This document shows positions 6,518-16,700 of a stretch of 28,217 nucleotides of DNA, in pieces (position 1 is the stretch's first letter; each line of letters starts with the position of its first letter). The notes below the pieces were generated by a model that made no database searches, was not told the origin of the DNA, and worked only from the letters and a program-made list of their open reading frames with translations. Position numbers and translations under genes: made by a program. Source of the DNA: an uncultured Slackia sp. (GTDB lineage Bacteria; Actinomycetota; Coriobacteriia; Coriobacteriales; Eggerthellaceae); contig USEZ01000010.1 in assembly GCA_900553775.1 (NCBI GenBank), forward strand, positions 1-28,217. Direction: 5' to 3'.

Positions 6518-6527
6518 TGCGAGATAA
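6483..6527 (+). CDS. Possible 14-codon upstream ORF (leader peptide)
   Basis: An ATG at 6483 opens a 14-codon frame ending in TAA at 6525-6527. The peptide would be MKTNRPRPLSRAAR, rich in Arg and Pro. A purine-rich GGGGAAGAAGG directly precedes the ATG, giving plausible but not ideal ribosome-binding spacing. The ORF runs through the third leader hairpin, so ribosomes on it would melt that hairpin and the GAACC pseudoknot arm. It ends 16 nt before the main gene. It could be accidental; only its position makes it notable. Confidence 0.22.
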   Translation: MKTNRPRPLSRAAR

Positions 6528-6543
6528 AACGGGGTGCTTTGCC

Positions 6544-9500
6544 ATGGCCACGAAGACTGTGAAAGCCGCGAACGACGTTGCGAGGAAGGGGCTGGCCGTT
6601 GTTCTGGCAGCGCTTCTGTGCATGCCCATGACGGGCCTTGAGTATCCGGCATACGCCGATGCAGCGGCGCCGGATGTGGTTGCGGGCCAAGACCAGAGTG
6701 CGCAACCGCAGGAAAATGAAGCTCTGACCCCCTCTTCTTCCTCGAAAGAAGAGTCTTCTGCTGACGACGCTTCCGGAAGCGTCGAGCCCGAGGGCGACGT
6801 TTCCGCGGGCGATGCCTCCCAGGAGGAAGCGCTCGAGCAGGGCGAGGCGCTGGCCGAGGAAGACGCGGCACCGTCGGGCGCTTCGGGCGCCCAGCCTTCG
6901 ATGAACGATGCGCCTTTGGCGGATGCCGCACGAGGAGAAGACATCGGCCATCCTGCCGATATTCAGCTGCAGGTTACGGGTGCCCCTTCGACGGGCGGCG
7001 ACGAATCTAATGCCTATCTTGTGCGTGCGGGCGAAGCTCCCCCGGTGATTACGACGCCCATCGAGTTGAAAATCGTGCAGGGTGAAAGCATCGGTTCGTG
7101 GACCAACAGGGTGGTTGTGAACCTGTATGCTCCTTACCTCTATATTGGCGCAGACGGCGAGAGCCATCAGACGCTTAGGGAAAGCGAATGGAAGCAGAAC
7201 GGCGGCGACGTTTCGGGCACGCGCCTAAGCTTGATTCCCAGCGCGAACATGGAAGGCCACTGGGAGGTCTATTCCGTCGACGAGCACGGCAATAAGCATG
7301 AGATAAAAAAAGACACGCCCGAGTGGACCGAAGGCTTGAGCGGCAACATTCGTCTCGAGTATGTAAATAACGAGGGCGTTTTGCCTGGCGGCGTGAAGCC
7401 TCAGATCCCCGAATTCACTGCGCGCTTCAAGGGGCATGTTCCCGAGAACACGATGGCCGAGGTCGGCGTGGGCATGCACGTGGGCCTGTACACCGATTCG
7501 AATGAGGTGCAGCACGAGGGCGATTTCACAATCAGGCCAGGCGACAGCACCGATTCCCAAATTCGCTCGGCCATTTTGGTGAACTCGAACTTGGAATGGG
7601 ACTTCAGCACGAAGTGCATTTCCGATAATGCGCTGTGGGACCGCGTGAACTACATGGTCTACGAAGTGCATATGAAAAACACGTCGAAAACCACGCAGAG
7701 CGAGATTTACAGTGCTGCTTTCGACCTTTACAGCGAGGTGAAGCAGAGCAACGGCCTGCGTCAGGAAGACCTTGCGGCATTCAAACTGGAAAACGGCCAG
7801 GTCGTCGAGAACCCGAATCCCAGCGACAGTTCGGCAACGCTGGTCGGCAAGCCGGGCGAGGGCGGTGCGCTCATTTACGACGTGACGAACATGGATCCAA
7901 AGCTGCGCGATGAAATCGACCTGGTGCGGTTCAGCAACGTGGACGAGCTCGGGCTTGAAGAGCTGCCGTATCGTTCGCTGCAGCCGGGCCATGTGAACAT
8001 CGACCTTCCCCATGAAAACGCCGACGGAACCCCGGGCAGCGGACACTTGGTAAGCAAGGGCGATCCCGATAACCCCGATGATCAGAATCCCAGTAATCAC
8101 GATGAGACGGTGTTGTATGTGGCACTGCCGTTCACCACGAACTTCGTTCCTCATGACCAGGGCGACGGCACCTCTATTTTCGAACAGATTAAGGTGGAAA
8201 ACACCCCTACGGTGTATTTCAGCACGAACGGTGCCATTTCCTGGTCGAAAAAACCGCAGATTATCACGTCGGCATTCCAGGTTCCCGAGGTGGGGTTGAC
8301 CTTGCAAAAGCACGCGCTTGACTTCTCGGACGCTCCCCAAAAGCGCACGAACGGCGCGCTCGGCTATGTTTCGCACTATGCCATTTCCGACATTGCTGCG
8401 TCGGGTAATGTTCCGATTTTCGGTCCCGACTCGCTCGAACAGCCTTATGGCGCAGTGATGACCGACATGCTTCCGAATGATTTCGACCTTACGAGCATCG
8501 ACATCACGATGGACAAGCAGACCGTCGAGGGTTTGCCCGAGCGCGCGTTGTCCGATTGGCTTGCCACTGGCCTTCCCGACGGCGCCTCGTGCATCCAGTT
8601 CGAAACGAAGGCGGAAGGCTCCGATGCCTCGACGTGGGTTTCCGTGGGCGACCCGGTTGCCCTTGGCGAAGGCGCCGACGGAAAGCTGCATTGGAAGCTC
8701 GGCTCCGACGAGGCCGGGTCTGCGCTGTACGAAGACGGAAAGCTTGCTGCTTTTACGGGCAAATTCCGCGTTTTGTTCAAAGACGCTCTGTCTCCAGATG
8801 GGGCGTTTCCAGGTAATTTCAATGTTAATGGCATTATGACGTTGCCGCATAATGAATATCGTAATGATGCCCAATTGGCTTATGCCATGAAGCAATGGGT
8901 GCCTTCGGTGGCGGGCAAGCCCGGTCATTATAGCTTACTGCCGAAAGAAACGACGTCGAGTGCCACTTTGTTGCCAGCAGGGATAGCTCCGCAAATGCAA
9001 TCAAATGCGTTCGAGGGTACGCCAGAAGACATTTGGCAGAAAGCCCCTGATATCGCGGTTCCGCTAGGTAGGAAGTCGGGCTATATATTCGACTTGTCGA
9101 ACGCTTCGAGGTCGGCCATCATGCCCGCGTATTTCAAAACGTCTCCTTTGGAATTCAAGACGAATACATACGGAGAGAAATACGGGTTTATCTCGGAGGG
9201 CGTTGTAGTATCCAAAGGCCTAATAGATCATGCAGAAGGATTGACGCTGAAAATCCATACTGACGAAGGCCATACCTACACATACTCCGACAATGACATC
9301 ATGAATCGTGTTGGCGAGGACGGATCGGCTGTTATCGACCGAAGCGATTTCGATGGAATGACGCTTTCTTCTATAGAATTCTACATGGAGTCTTTTGATG
9401 GCAATATGGCGGCAGCTGATGGAGCATCCATCGGTATTTCTGGTGCGGTAAATTGCATTGGTGAATTTACGCTTACTAGTGAATTCGGATCGAACTACGC

Positions 9501-10389
9501 AGAAGAGTTTGAAGAAAAAAACAGATTTGTGAAAGGCATTGCTACATTGCGTACGCATGCGCCGAGTCCATATGTGCGGGCAGTCGCATTCAGCAATTCG
9601 GATGATTCTTCGGTGCAGGAGGGGTCTCAAATTGAGGTTCCGCTTAGTGATCGAAGCGGATATAGGTTCGAGTTTTCAAATTATTCTTCTTCCGTAATGG
9701 CTCCTGCGCATTTCAAGGCGAGCGGCCTAGAGTTCAAAGAAGACTCCAAAGGGGGCAAATTCGGTTTCGAAGCCGATCAAATCTCCCTTTCCCCCGACCT
9801 GCTGGATTGCTCTACGAATTTGAGGCTAACCGTTACAACTGCAGAAGGCGGCTTATACGAATTTGACAACCAGGAGATCATGTCTCTTGTTGGCGATGAC
9901 GGTCGTGCTGTTATCGCCAATTCGAAATTTGGAGATGGATGCCTGAGTGGCATCGAGATTTTCATGGATTCCTTTAATGGGGATGTCAACTCTTCTAGCA
10001 TGAAAGCGTTCGTGGAGGTTTCTGGAACGACGACCTGCGTGGGGGATTATGATTTCAAAGGAATTTTTGAAACCATGTATGACCCCGCTCTCGGATCCCA
10101 GAACGTCCAATCCTCTTCGACTGCGCGCATTTCCGTTCAGCAGCCCGTTCCGTATTTGGAGGAGGTTTCTTTCAAGAGGCTTTCTGACGGTACTGATGTT
10201 GAAAGTGTGAACAGCGGCGTTCCTCTAGGAGGCAAGGGGGGGGGTATCGTTTTGCGTTGTCCAATCGTCATGGGTCGGTCATGGCTCCTGCGCATTTCAA
10301 AGCCGACGGACTGCAGTTCAAGGAAGATTTGTCTGGTAAAAAAATCGGATTCGAGATTGAGCAAATCACCATTTCCTCCGATTTCATAA
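6544..10389 (+). CDS. Giant secreted surface protein (adhesin-like), N-terminal part as read, ending after a poly-G frameshift
   Basis: As written this frame gives 1,281 residues. Residues 1-38 are a Sec signal peptide: basic n-region, core GLAVVLAALLCMPMTGL, cleavage after AYA. A low-complexity Ser/Glu/Asp/Ala stalk follows to about 165. Next is a beta-rich region (about 165-580) with N-K-S/T-type strands such as VYEVHMKNTS, then a DUF11- or isopeptide-like module (about 585-770, GYVSHYAISDIA... VMTDMLPNDFD). From about residue 816 come tandem repeats of about 193 residues. The tract of nine G at codons 1231-1234 shifts the frame, and the last 50 or so residues are out-of-frame noise ending at TAA 10387-10389. 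Upstream are a weak GGGG Shine-Dalgarno and a structured leader. The protein is probably cell-surface. The ligand is unknown, and I do not recognise a named family for the N-terminal region. Confidence 0.85.
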   Translation: MATKTVKAANDVARKGLAVVLAALLCMPMTGLEYPAYADAAAPDVVAGQDQSAQPQENEALTPSSSSKEESSADDASGSVEPEGDVSAGDASQEEALEQGEALAEEDAAPSGASGAQPSMNDAPLADAARGEDIGHPADIQLQVTGAPSTGGDESNAYLVRAGEAPPVITTPIELKIVQGESIGSWTNRVVVNLYAPYLYIGADGESHQTLRESEWKQNGGDVSGTRLSLIPSANMEGHWEVYSVDEHGNKHEIKKDTPEWTEGLSGNIRLEYVNNEGVLPGGVKPQIPEFTARFKGHVPENTMAEVGVGMHVGLYTDSNEVQHEGDFTIRPGDSTDSQIRSAILVNSNLEWDFSTKCISDNALWDRVNYMVYEVHMKNTSKTTQSEIYSAAFDLYSEVKQSNGLRQEDLAAFKLENGQVVENPNPSDSSATLVGKPGEGGALIYDVTNMDPKLRDEIDLVRFSNVDELGLEELPYRSLQPGHVNIDLPHENADGTPGSGHLVSKGDPDNPDDQNPSNHDETVLYVALPFTTNFVPHDQGDGTSIFEQIKVENTPTVYFSTNGAISWSKKPQIITSAFQVPEVGLTLQKHALDFSDAPQKRTNGALGYVSHYAISDIAASGNVPIFGPDSLEQPYGAVMTDMLPNDFDLTSIDITMDKQTVEGLPERALSDWLATGLPDGASCIQFETKAEGSDASTWVSVGDPVALGEGADGKLHWKLGSDEAGSALYEDGKLAAFTGKFRVLFKDALSPDGAFPGNFNVNGIMTLPHNEYRNDAQLAYAMKQWVPSVAGKPGHYSLLPKETTSSATLLPAGIAPQMQSNAFEGTPEDIWQKAPDIAVPLGRKSGYIFDLSNASRSAIMPAYFKTSPLEFKTNTYGEKYGFISEGVVVSKGLIDHAEGLTLKIHTDEGHTYTYSDNDIMNRVGEDGSAVIDRSDFDGMTLSSIEFYMESFDGNMAAADGASIGISGAVNCIGEFTLTSEFGSNYAEEFEEKNRFVKGIATLRTHAPSPYVRAVAFSNSDDSSVQEGSQIEVPLSDRSGYRFEFSNYSSSVMAPAHFKASGLEFKEDSKGGKFGFEADQISLSPDLLDCSTNLRLTVTTAEGGLYEFDNQEIMSLVGDDGRAVIANSKFGDGCLSGIEIFMDSFNGDVNSSSMKAFVEVSGTTTCVGDYDFKGIFETMYDPALGSQNVQSSSTARISVQQPVPYLEEVSFKRLSDGTDVESVNSGVPLGGKGGGIVLRCPIVMGRSWLLRISKPTDCSSRKICLVKKSDSRLSKSPFPPIS
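8989..9567 (+). repeat. Tandem adhesin repeat R1
   Basis: First of four tandem units of about 193 codons. Each unit opens after an x-P-x-P or A-P junction and contains a VPL-x(4)-GY-x-F strand, an MxPAxFK...LEFK segment, a YGFxSE-type strand, a GDDG/GEDG turn and an FxMDSF/FYMESF motif. R1 carries VPLGRKSGYIF and FYMESFDGN. The unit is 579 bp. Confidence 0.8.
9568..10149 (+). repeat. Tandem adhesin repeat R2
   Basis: Second unit, 582 bp, in the same frame as R1. Aligned motifs are VPLSDRSGYRFEF, VMAPAHFKASGLEFK, GDDGRAVIANSKFG and IFMDSFNGD, followed by a CVGDYDFKG strand and an ARISV junction. Confidence 0.8.
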
Positions 10390-10733
10390 AGCATGCTTCA
10401 GGAATGAGCATTGAAATTACGACGGCGGATGGGAATGCTTACCGCTACGACGAAGCGAGCCTTAAGGACTTTCTTGCGCAAAATGGCGATATCGTTATTG
10501 GCAGGGAGCATTTTGGCAATGGCTATGTAACGCGATTCGATATTTTCATGGACTCTTTTGACGGAAACGTTCCTGCTGATGAAGAAAGGGTTTTTGTTGA
10601 GGCCCTGGGAACGACTAGTTGCATGGGGGAGTATGATTTTTCTGGCGAGTTTAAAACCGAGTACGACCCTGCGCTTGGAGTAGGGGACGTTTGGGCTAGT
10701 TCAAATGCTCGTATTTCCGTCGAGCCGGCCGTT
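10150..10733 (+). repeat. Tandem adhesin repeat R3, carrying the poly-G frameshift
   Basis: Third unit. It begins in the upstream frame (VPYLEEVSF, then VPLGGK) and continues after the G tract in the other frame (YRFALSN, VMAPAHFKADGLQFK, IFMDSFDGN, CMGEYDFSG, ARISV). The written unit is 584 bp; with seven G residues instead of nine it would be 582 bp, exactly the size of R2. Confidence 0.8.
10236..10244 (+). repeat. G9 homopolymer tract causing a frameshift (candidate phase-variation switch)
   Basis: Nine consecutive G residues follow GGCAA and precede TATCG. Reading from the gene start, the frame through the tract is AAG GGG GGG GGT, which leads to a stop at 10387. The frame that matches the other repeats is the one with GGG TAT CGT TTT after the tract. 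Seven or ten G would be in frame; nine is out. In R1 and R2 the aligned codons are not G-rich, so the tract is specific to this repeat. Confidence 0.9.
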
Positions 10734-13700
10734 CCTCAAATGAATGCGCTTGCATGGGCGACGCTCGACGACGGAAACATCCAGACTGGTTCTTCCGTGA
10801 CCGCCGCCTATGGTAGGGAGTTTTCGGGCTATCGCTTCGAAGCGAGCAACGAATCGGAATCGGTCATGGCGCCGGCGCGCTTTTCTGCGAGCGGCCTTGA
10901 ATTCGAGGGCCGTCCTTCCGATGGCGAGTTGGTCGGTTTCGACGCGGCGTACATCAAACTATCCAAATTGTTCCTGGAGCGCGCCACGACGCCCTCGCTG
11001 ACGCTTCATACCCTGGAAGGCGATATCGCGCTTTCCAGTCAGGATCTTGCATCAATCGACCCCGATGAGGCGGGCGATGTTGTCGTGCGCATGGCTGACG
11101 TTGCGCCCGACAAGCACCTTACCGGGTTCGATATCGACATGGCGTCGTTCGCTAGCGTGAGCGCAGATGAGCGCGTTTCGTCGTTCATCGAACTTGCGGG
11201 CGTGCCGCGCAGTATAGACTCGTTTACGATGAATGCGCAATTTGCCACTGCATATTCTGAGGGTTTGGGCCTTCCTCAGGCGAGTGTGGGTGGTTCGGCG
11301 CGCATTGATGTAAAGGCCCCCACACCCATTGTGCATGCATATGGGAAATATGTCGATCAGCCGGTGGCAACGAAATCGGCAATGAACAGCACCGATGGTG
11401 ATCAGATACAGATTAGCGTTCCCTACGACCGTGATTTTTCGCTATGGGCAACATTCGGCAATGAGGGCTATATCGCGCTCGATGACGTGGACATTGAATT
11501 TAGGCTCCCGCTTTCCCATGAAAACGGTATTGCCCAGGAGGACGGAACCGAGATTTCTGCGATTACGGGCTTTCATGCCACCGAATTCGTGGCTTCGAGG
11601 CAATTCATGGAATCGTTCGCTCAGCATGGAACGATCGAGTTCTATGATTTCTCCGATGCGAAAACCCCGAAACTCACATTGACGCCCATTGGCGATACAG
11701 GAGCTTTCACGGATGGCACTACGCTATATGCGCCCGACTCCGATACGGGTTCTTTGACGGTGTCGGAATCCGCCTTGCGTGATGCGGGCGTTATCGATCT
11801 TTCACGTGTAGTGTTGAAACAATGGAAGAATATGGCCGCCCATACGCCGGACGCCGATCGCACGGTAGGGTTCCGTGGTTTTGCTGACAACGCCTTTGAT
11901 ACCTCGCGTACCATGGATGTTTCCTTAGTGGATTGGTTTGATGGCGGGCGTGCGTTTGATGCTGCGTCAAAGGCAGGCTTCGTGCCCTTGCATGCACAAC
12001 GTGACGGACGCTGGTCGTTCGCCGCGAGCGATTCCGCCTTGTTCTACGTGAGCAAGATGTATTTCGATACGCTTGCAAATTCAGCCTATAAGGACCGCGG
12101 CGACACGGATGCCCGATACGGCCACGTTTCAAGTGCGGTGCGTAAAGAAAGTAGGACGTTTGGAAATGACACCCTTGAACTAGGCTATAAAGCTCAAGGG
12201 TCGTTTACGGCTGATTTCCGCCAGATTACTGCGTCTTGGAACGAGAAGCCCCACTCGACCTCCGAAAGGTGGGATACGTCCATCATGGGATCGAGTGGAT
12301 CGAATGGAATGGCCTATCCTTATGCGAGGCTACTATCTTCAAAAACGTACAACACGGCGGCCGAAGCGGTTATTACCCAGGTGTTGCCGTCCGATTACTT
12401 CGACGCCTACTACGTGAAGATCCGTCCTGAAGTGATGTCTTATATTGAAGATATCGAGGTGACCTATACTGACGGCACGGTGTGGCATGCCGACCAAGCG
12501 CTGTGGACGGTGGGCGGCAATGCGCTCGAACATGACGAAAACGGACAGGCGTACTATCGTCTCAATCTGCTGAAACCCTCCGACGGCACCGATGCGGGTG
12601 CATTCGTGCCCGATGTGTCCGACGACAAGGATGCCTACTTCCGCGATGCCTTCGATGACTATGCGGAAGATGATTTCTATACGGAAGATGATTCCGCGCC
12701 GGGTGCTTATCAGACGCCCGTGGTGAAGCAGGTGCGCTACACAATTGACATCAATCGCAACCAGTATGCCGACGATGCGCATACCGCAGCAGCGGGTACC
12801 GATTTCGGCATCCAAGCTTATGCGGACCTCAATACGGCCGCTCTTGCGCAATTCGAAGTGACCGGCCGTTTCTACAAAGACGATGGGCGCAGCACGTCGG
12901 CCGCAAACCAGAAGGTTACGGTCGATCTGAAAATCGGCGGCGAACAGGGCGGCGGGCGTCATGCCCGCGAAGCGGTATCTCGTTACGAGGGGGCATCGCA
13001 TGACAAGAGGTCTTCGTGGTCGTATCATGACGAGTACAGTGTGTATTCCAATGGATACAGGTACTGGTATCCGAACATGGTCGGGCATAATGCTGCTGAT
13101 TCGCGTGTCGATGTGATTTTCGACGGCAATTTCGTGGCTAAAGGTATCGAAGATTCTATCGTTCAAGGCGATTATGGCGACGAGCACGCTACATTTGCTG
13201 ACGACTACTATTTCGACGTAGGGTTCGAGCGCGCGCATATTACGCTTGGGCGTTATGGTCGATGGAGCGATTATCCAGCTGAATATAACTATAGTTACGT
13301 CGATTCCCGTTCTGGCGATGACTGGTCGGGCAATGTTTCGTTCGCCGATAAGGTGAAGTTGAGCGATGATTTGCCCGTATGCCGTATTCATCCCGATTAT
13401 GGCTATTACGGCTTTTTGACCACTGGATTCGAGGTGGTCGGCGGCGGCAGCGGCAGCGTTTTGGACCATGCCGAGTCGATCGAACTGCATACCGTCGAAG
13501 CCACCGAAGCAAGCGAAACGCCCAGGCGCACCATCGTTATTGCGGCGGCCGATTTGCGGGCGCATTTGAACGCCCAGGGCAACGCGCTTATTTCCTTCAA
13601 GATTCCCGGCGAAGAACCTGCGCCCGAAATGGCCGGGGAGAATCCGTATGTGGTGGAACTCGAGGAAAACGAGTTCGTCGGCAGCTATGACATCGTTATG

Positions 13701-16700
13701 AAGCATTGGCAGGGCGACGGCGACTACGCCGCCGAAACGGGTGCGTTCACGTCGTATGACGCAGAGCGTTCGGGCGCCTGGTCCGACCTTGACGTGCGTA
13801 CGTACGGACGCCCTTACATTTACAAGAATCAAACACCTACCGCGGTAGGTGATGCTATGAATTACGCATCCGCCACGGGCTACCGCAATTGGAACCCTGG
13901 GGTTGGATACGTCTCGTCTAATTTCGATGCAGGTGGAACCGGCGTAGGGTCTCACTACAATAAGGATGGTGCCTATTATCTGGGCTATCTGCTGCCGTAT
14001 TCTGTGGGTTATAAGATTACAGGCGCAAACGGATCCGATGATACTGCGTCTATTTTCGATTATGAGGACGACAATAACACGCCCAGTACGCTTGACTACG
14101 AAGTGTATTTCTGGAATAAGCCTGATGAAAACCAGGGCGATAGGCGATCTTCTCACGTTACGAGCGCTTCATTGAAGGCCGAAGACTCGCATGGCATGTA
14201 TCGCATGCAGCATATTTACATCCCGCGTGCGTTCGTTGAGCTTGCGGGTAATGATGATTTTGAATCATGGTTCCGTGTTGCGCGCGTGACCTTCGTCATG
14301 AACGGCAAAACGAAGAGCTATACGTTGCAAGAACTCGTCGATCTGGGCGTGCTTTCTGCCTACGACGAAAAAGAATATGTGATTGACGTTGAATCACTGA
14401 TGCGTAAGGACGCGACGAGCTTGGCTCCCGAAGGCTTGGTGCAGAGCTACCGAATGTCATCGGCAACGGACACCTTGACAAACGTTCCTACCGATAAAGA
14501 TGTATGGTATTCAAAAGCAGCCGTGAAGTCTGTCACGCTTGATTTTGAAGCGGTGGCACCGCAGTTTGATAAAGGTGAAACGCTGCTGGATGGGGGTCAG
14601 TATCTGTCTCCCGATAAGCAGAACGGTTATGCCTTCCGCTATGACGGCGTTTGCGTTGACCGAACAATGGACGATTTCAAGGCATCCCATGATGCCGATG
14701 ATGGGTGGAATCACTCCTCGACGCCGACGTTCGGTAAGATGCAACGTACCAACAGCGCGTCTATGCTTCAATATTTAACATGCGTGTCTGTGCAGACAAA
14801 TGACCCGAATCATGATGTGATGAAGGAGGAGCCTGGTACTGACAGGAATCAGTGGGCTTCCATGAAGAATCTTCGTGCGCGCATGGATGTATCGATGGTG
14901 CGCGGCAAGAAAGTACAACTCAACGGCAACGCTACGACCGTTTTCGCTTACGATTTGAATAACGCCGCCGCAACGGATGCTTATGATTCGACGAATGGCT
15001 CGAACAGCATTGCCGATCCGTCGAGCTTCGCTCCTGCGGCGGGTGCGGGAACCAACATTGCCAATGCCGATCTGTTCGCGGGCGATTACGTCGATTATGA
15101 GCTCGACGTGGCGTCAGCGGCGGTCCATGAGGGTAAGAGCGTGTCTCTGCAGCATGTTGATATGCGCTTCGAAGTACCCGAAGGGCAGCGTATCGTGGGC
15201 TGGGAAATTGTCGAGAATTCGACGAACATTCCCGACGATCAGATAACCGCGCGATTGGTGGAGTCCGACGATGAAAACGGCGATGGCGCGCAGCATTCCT
15301 CGATTGCCTGCCTACCGAACGTGAACTATACACGCTTGGATGCCGCTTCGCAGTCTGCATCGCAAACGGGCGACGAATCGTACGACTACAACCGCAACCT
15401 TGTTTTATCGGTGGGCGATTTCGACGAGTCCGATCCACGGTCGACATCGCTTGCGCCCGGCACTGCGCTTAAGATTCGCGTTGTTACACAGATGACCGAT
15501 CGTATTGCCGGCCACGATGCCGACGCCTACAACACAACGGACAACGAGGCGTTCAACAGCAGCGCCGACAACCCCGCCTATGCGGGTAGGTATCTAACGG
15601 CGAATTTCTACGCCGTTGCCAAGCCTATGCACGGCTATGCGCAATATGATCTGGCCGGCTTTGGCGGTAATGACAATTATGCGAATAAGTCAGACAGCGG
15701 CACCATTAGTCGCGATTCGACGCTTGTTGCGTATAAGCGAAATCGAGGCGTCGATGTGCTGTTTGATGGATGGTCTACTTTCGGTTCGCACGTCCATACC
15801 GATAACGTATTCGATTCGCATTCGTCTTCGGGCATTGCGATTAGCGCGGCGTTCACTTCCGCCAACGACGGCTCTCCGCATACAAGTGACGCCGATCCGA
15901 TGCAGCTGACCGTTTCCAATATCCGCAACACCACGAGCCATGCTGCTGCCATGACGGTGACGGTCGACTTCATGACGACGTCATCGGACGGCTCGCTTCA
16001 TCGCGGCTTCGAGCTGACGCAGTCGCCGAAGATTGCGGCGTCTTCGACGGAGGTGCTGCAGGAAAACGGCGCGCCGGTGGATGTGCGCTATCCTGCGGGT
16101 CTTGCCGAGAACGCCCCGCGCACGCCGGTGCTCGTGGAATATTTCGACACCGCCCAGCCCGACGGCGGCGCATGGGTGACCGAGGACCGTCTTGCGGCCG
16201 GAGTCGAGATGCTGAGCTCCGATCGTCCGACCGATCCCGACGGGTCGCTTACGCATAACAAGTTCAAAAACGTCACGCAGGTTCGCTGGACCTATTTCGA
16301 CATGCCCGCGAATTCGTTCGACCGGGCGTCCGACGGGTCGCAGGCGGCAACGGCAAGCCCGACCGCGCTTGAAGATGTAGCGTTGGTGGGCGTGGGCCGT
16401 TTCGCCGATACGCGTCCCGATGGCAACTCTGCTTCGGAGGAGGCTGACCGCTTCGCGGCAACGTATCGTGTCGATCTGGGCTTCATCCATAATCATCACG
16501 AGAACGATTCCGTGGGCCTGGGCGCCGACGGAGTTTTGCAGCAGGGGCGCTTCCCCGAGGCGATGGAGCACGGCCCCGTTTTGACGAAGTGGTACGAAGA
16601 GGCGCAGACTGGCATCACGGTGTATCGCCGTACGCCGGTCATGCAGTTCCAGACGCAGGCGTTCCAGACGCAAGACCAGGCGGCGGCTTCGTACAGCTCG

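Noticed and set aside
10281..10283. An independent gene start (ATG) for the long downstream frame
   Set aside because: There is no Shine-Dalgarno, and it falls inside a repeat unit that aligns across the frameshift. The long frame is the continuation of the gene at 6544.
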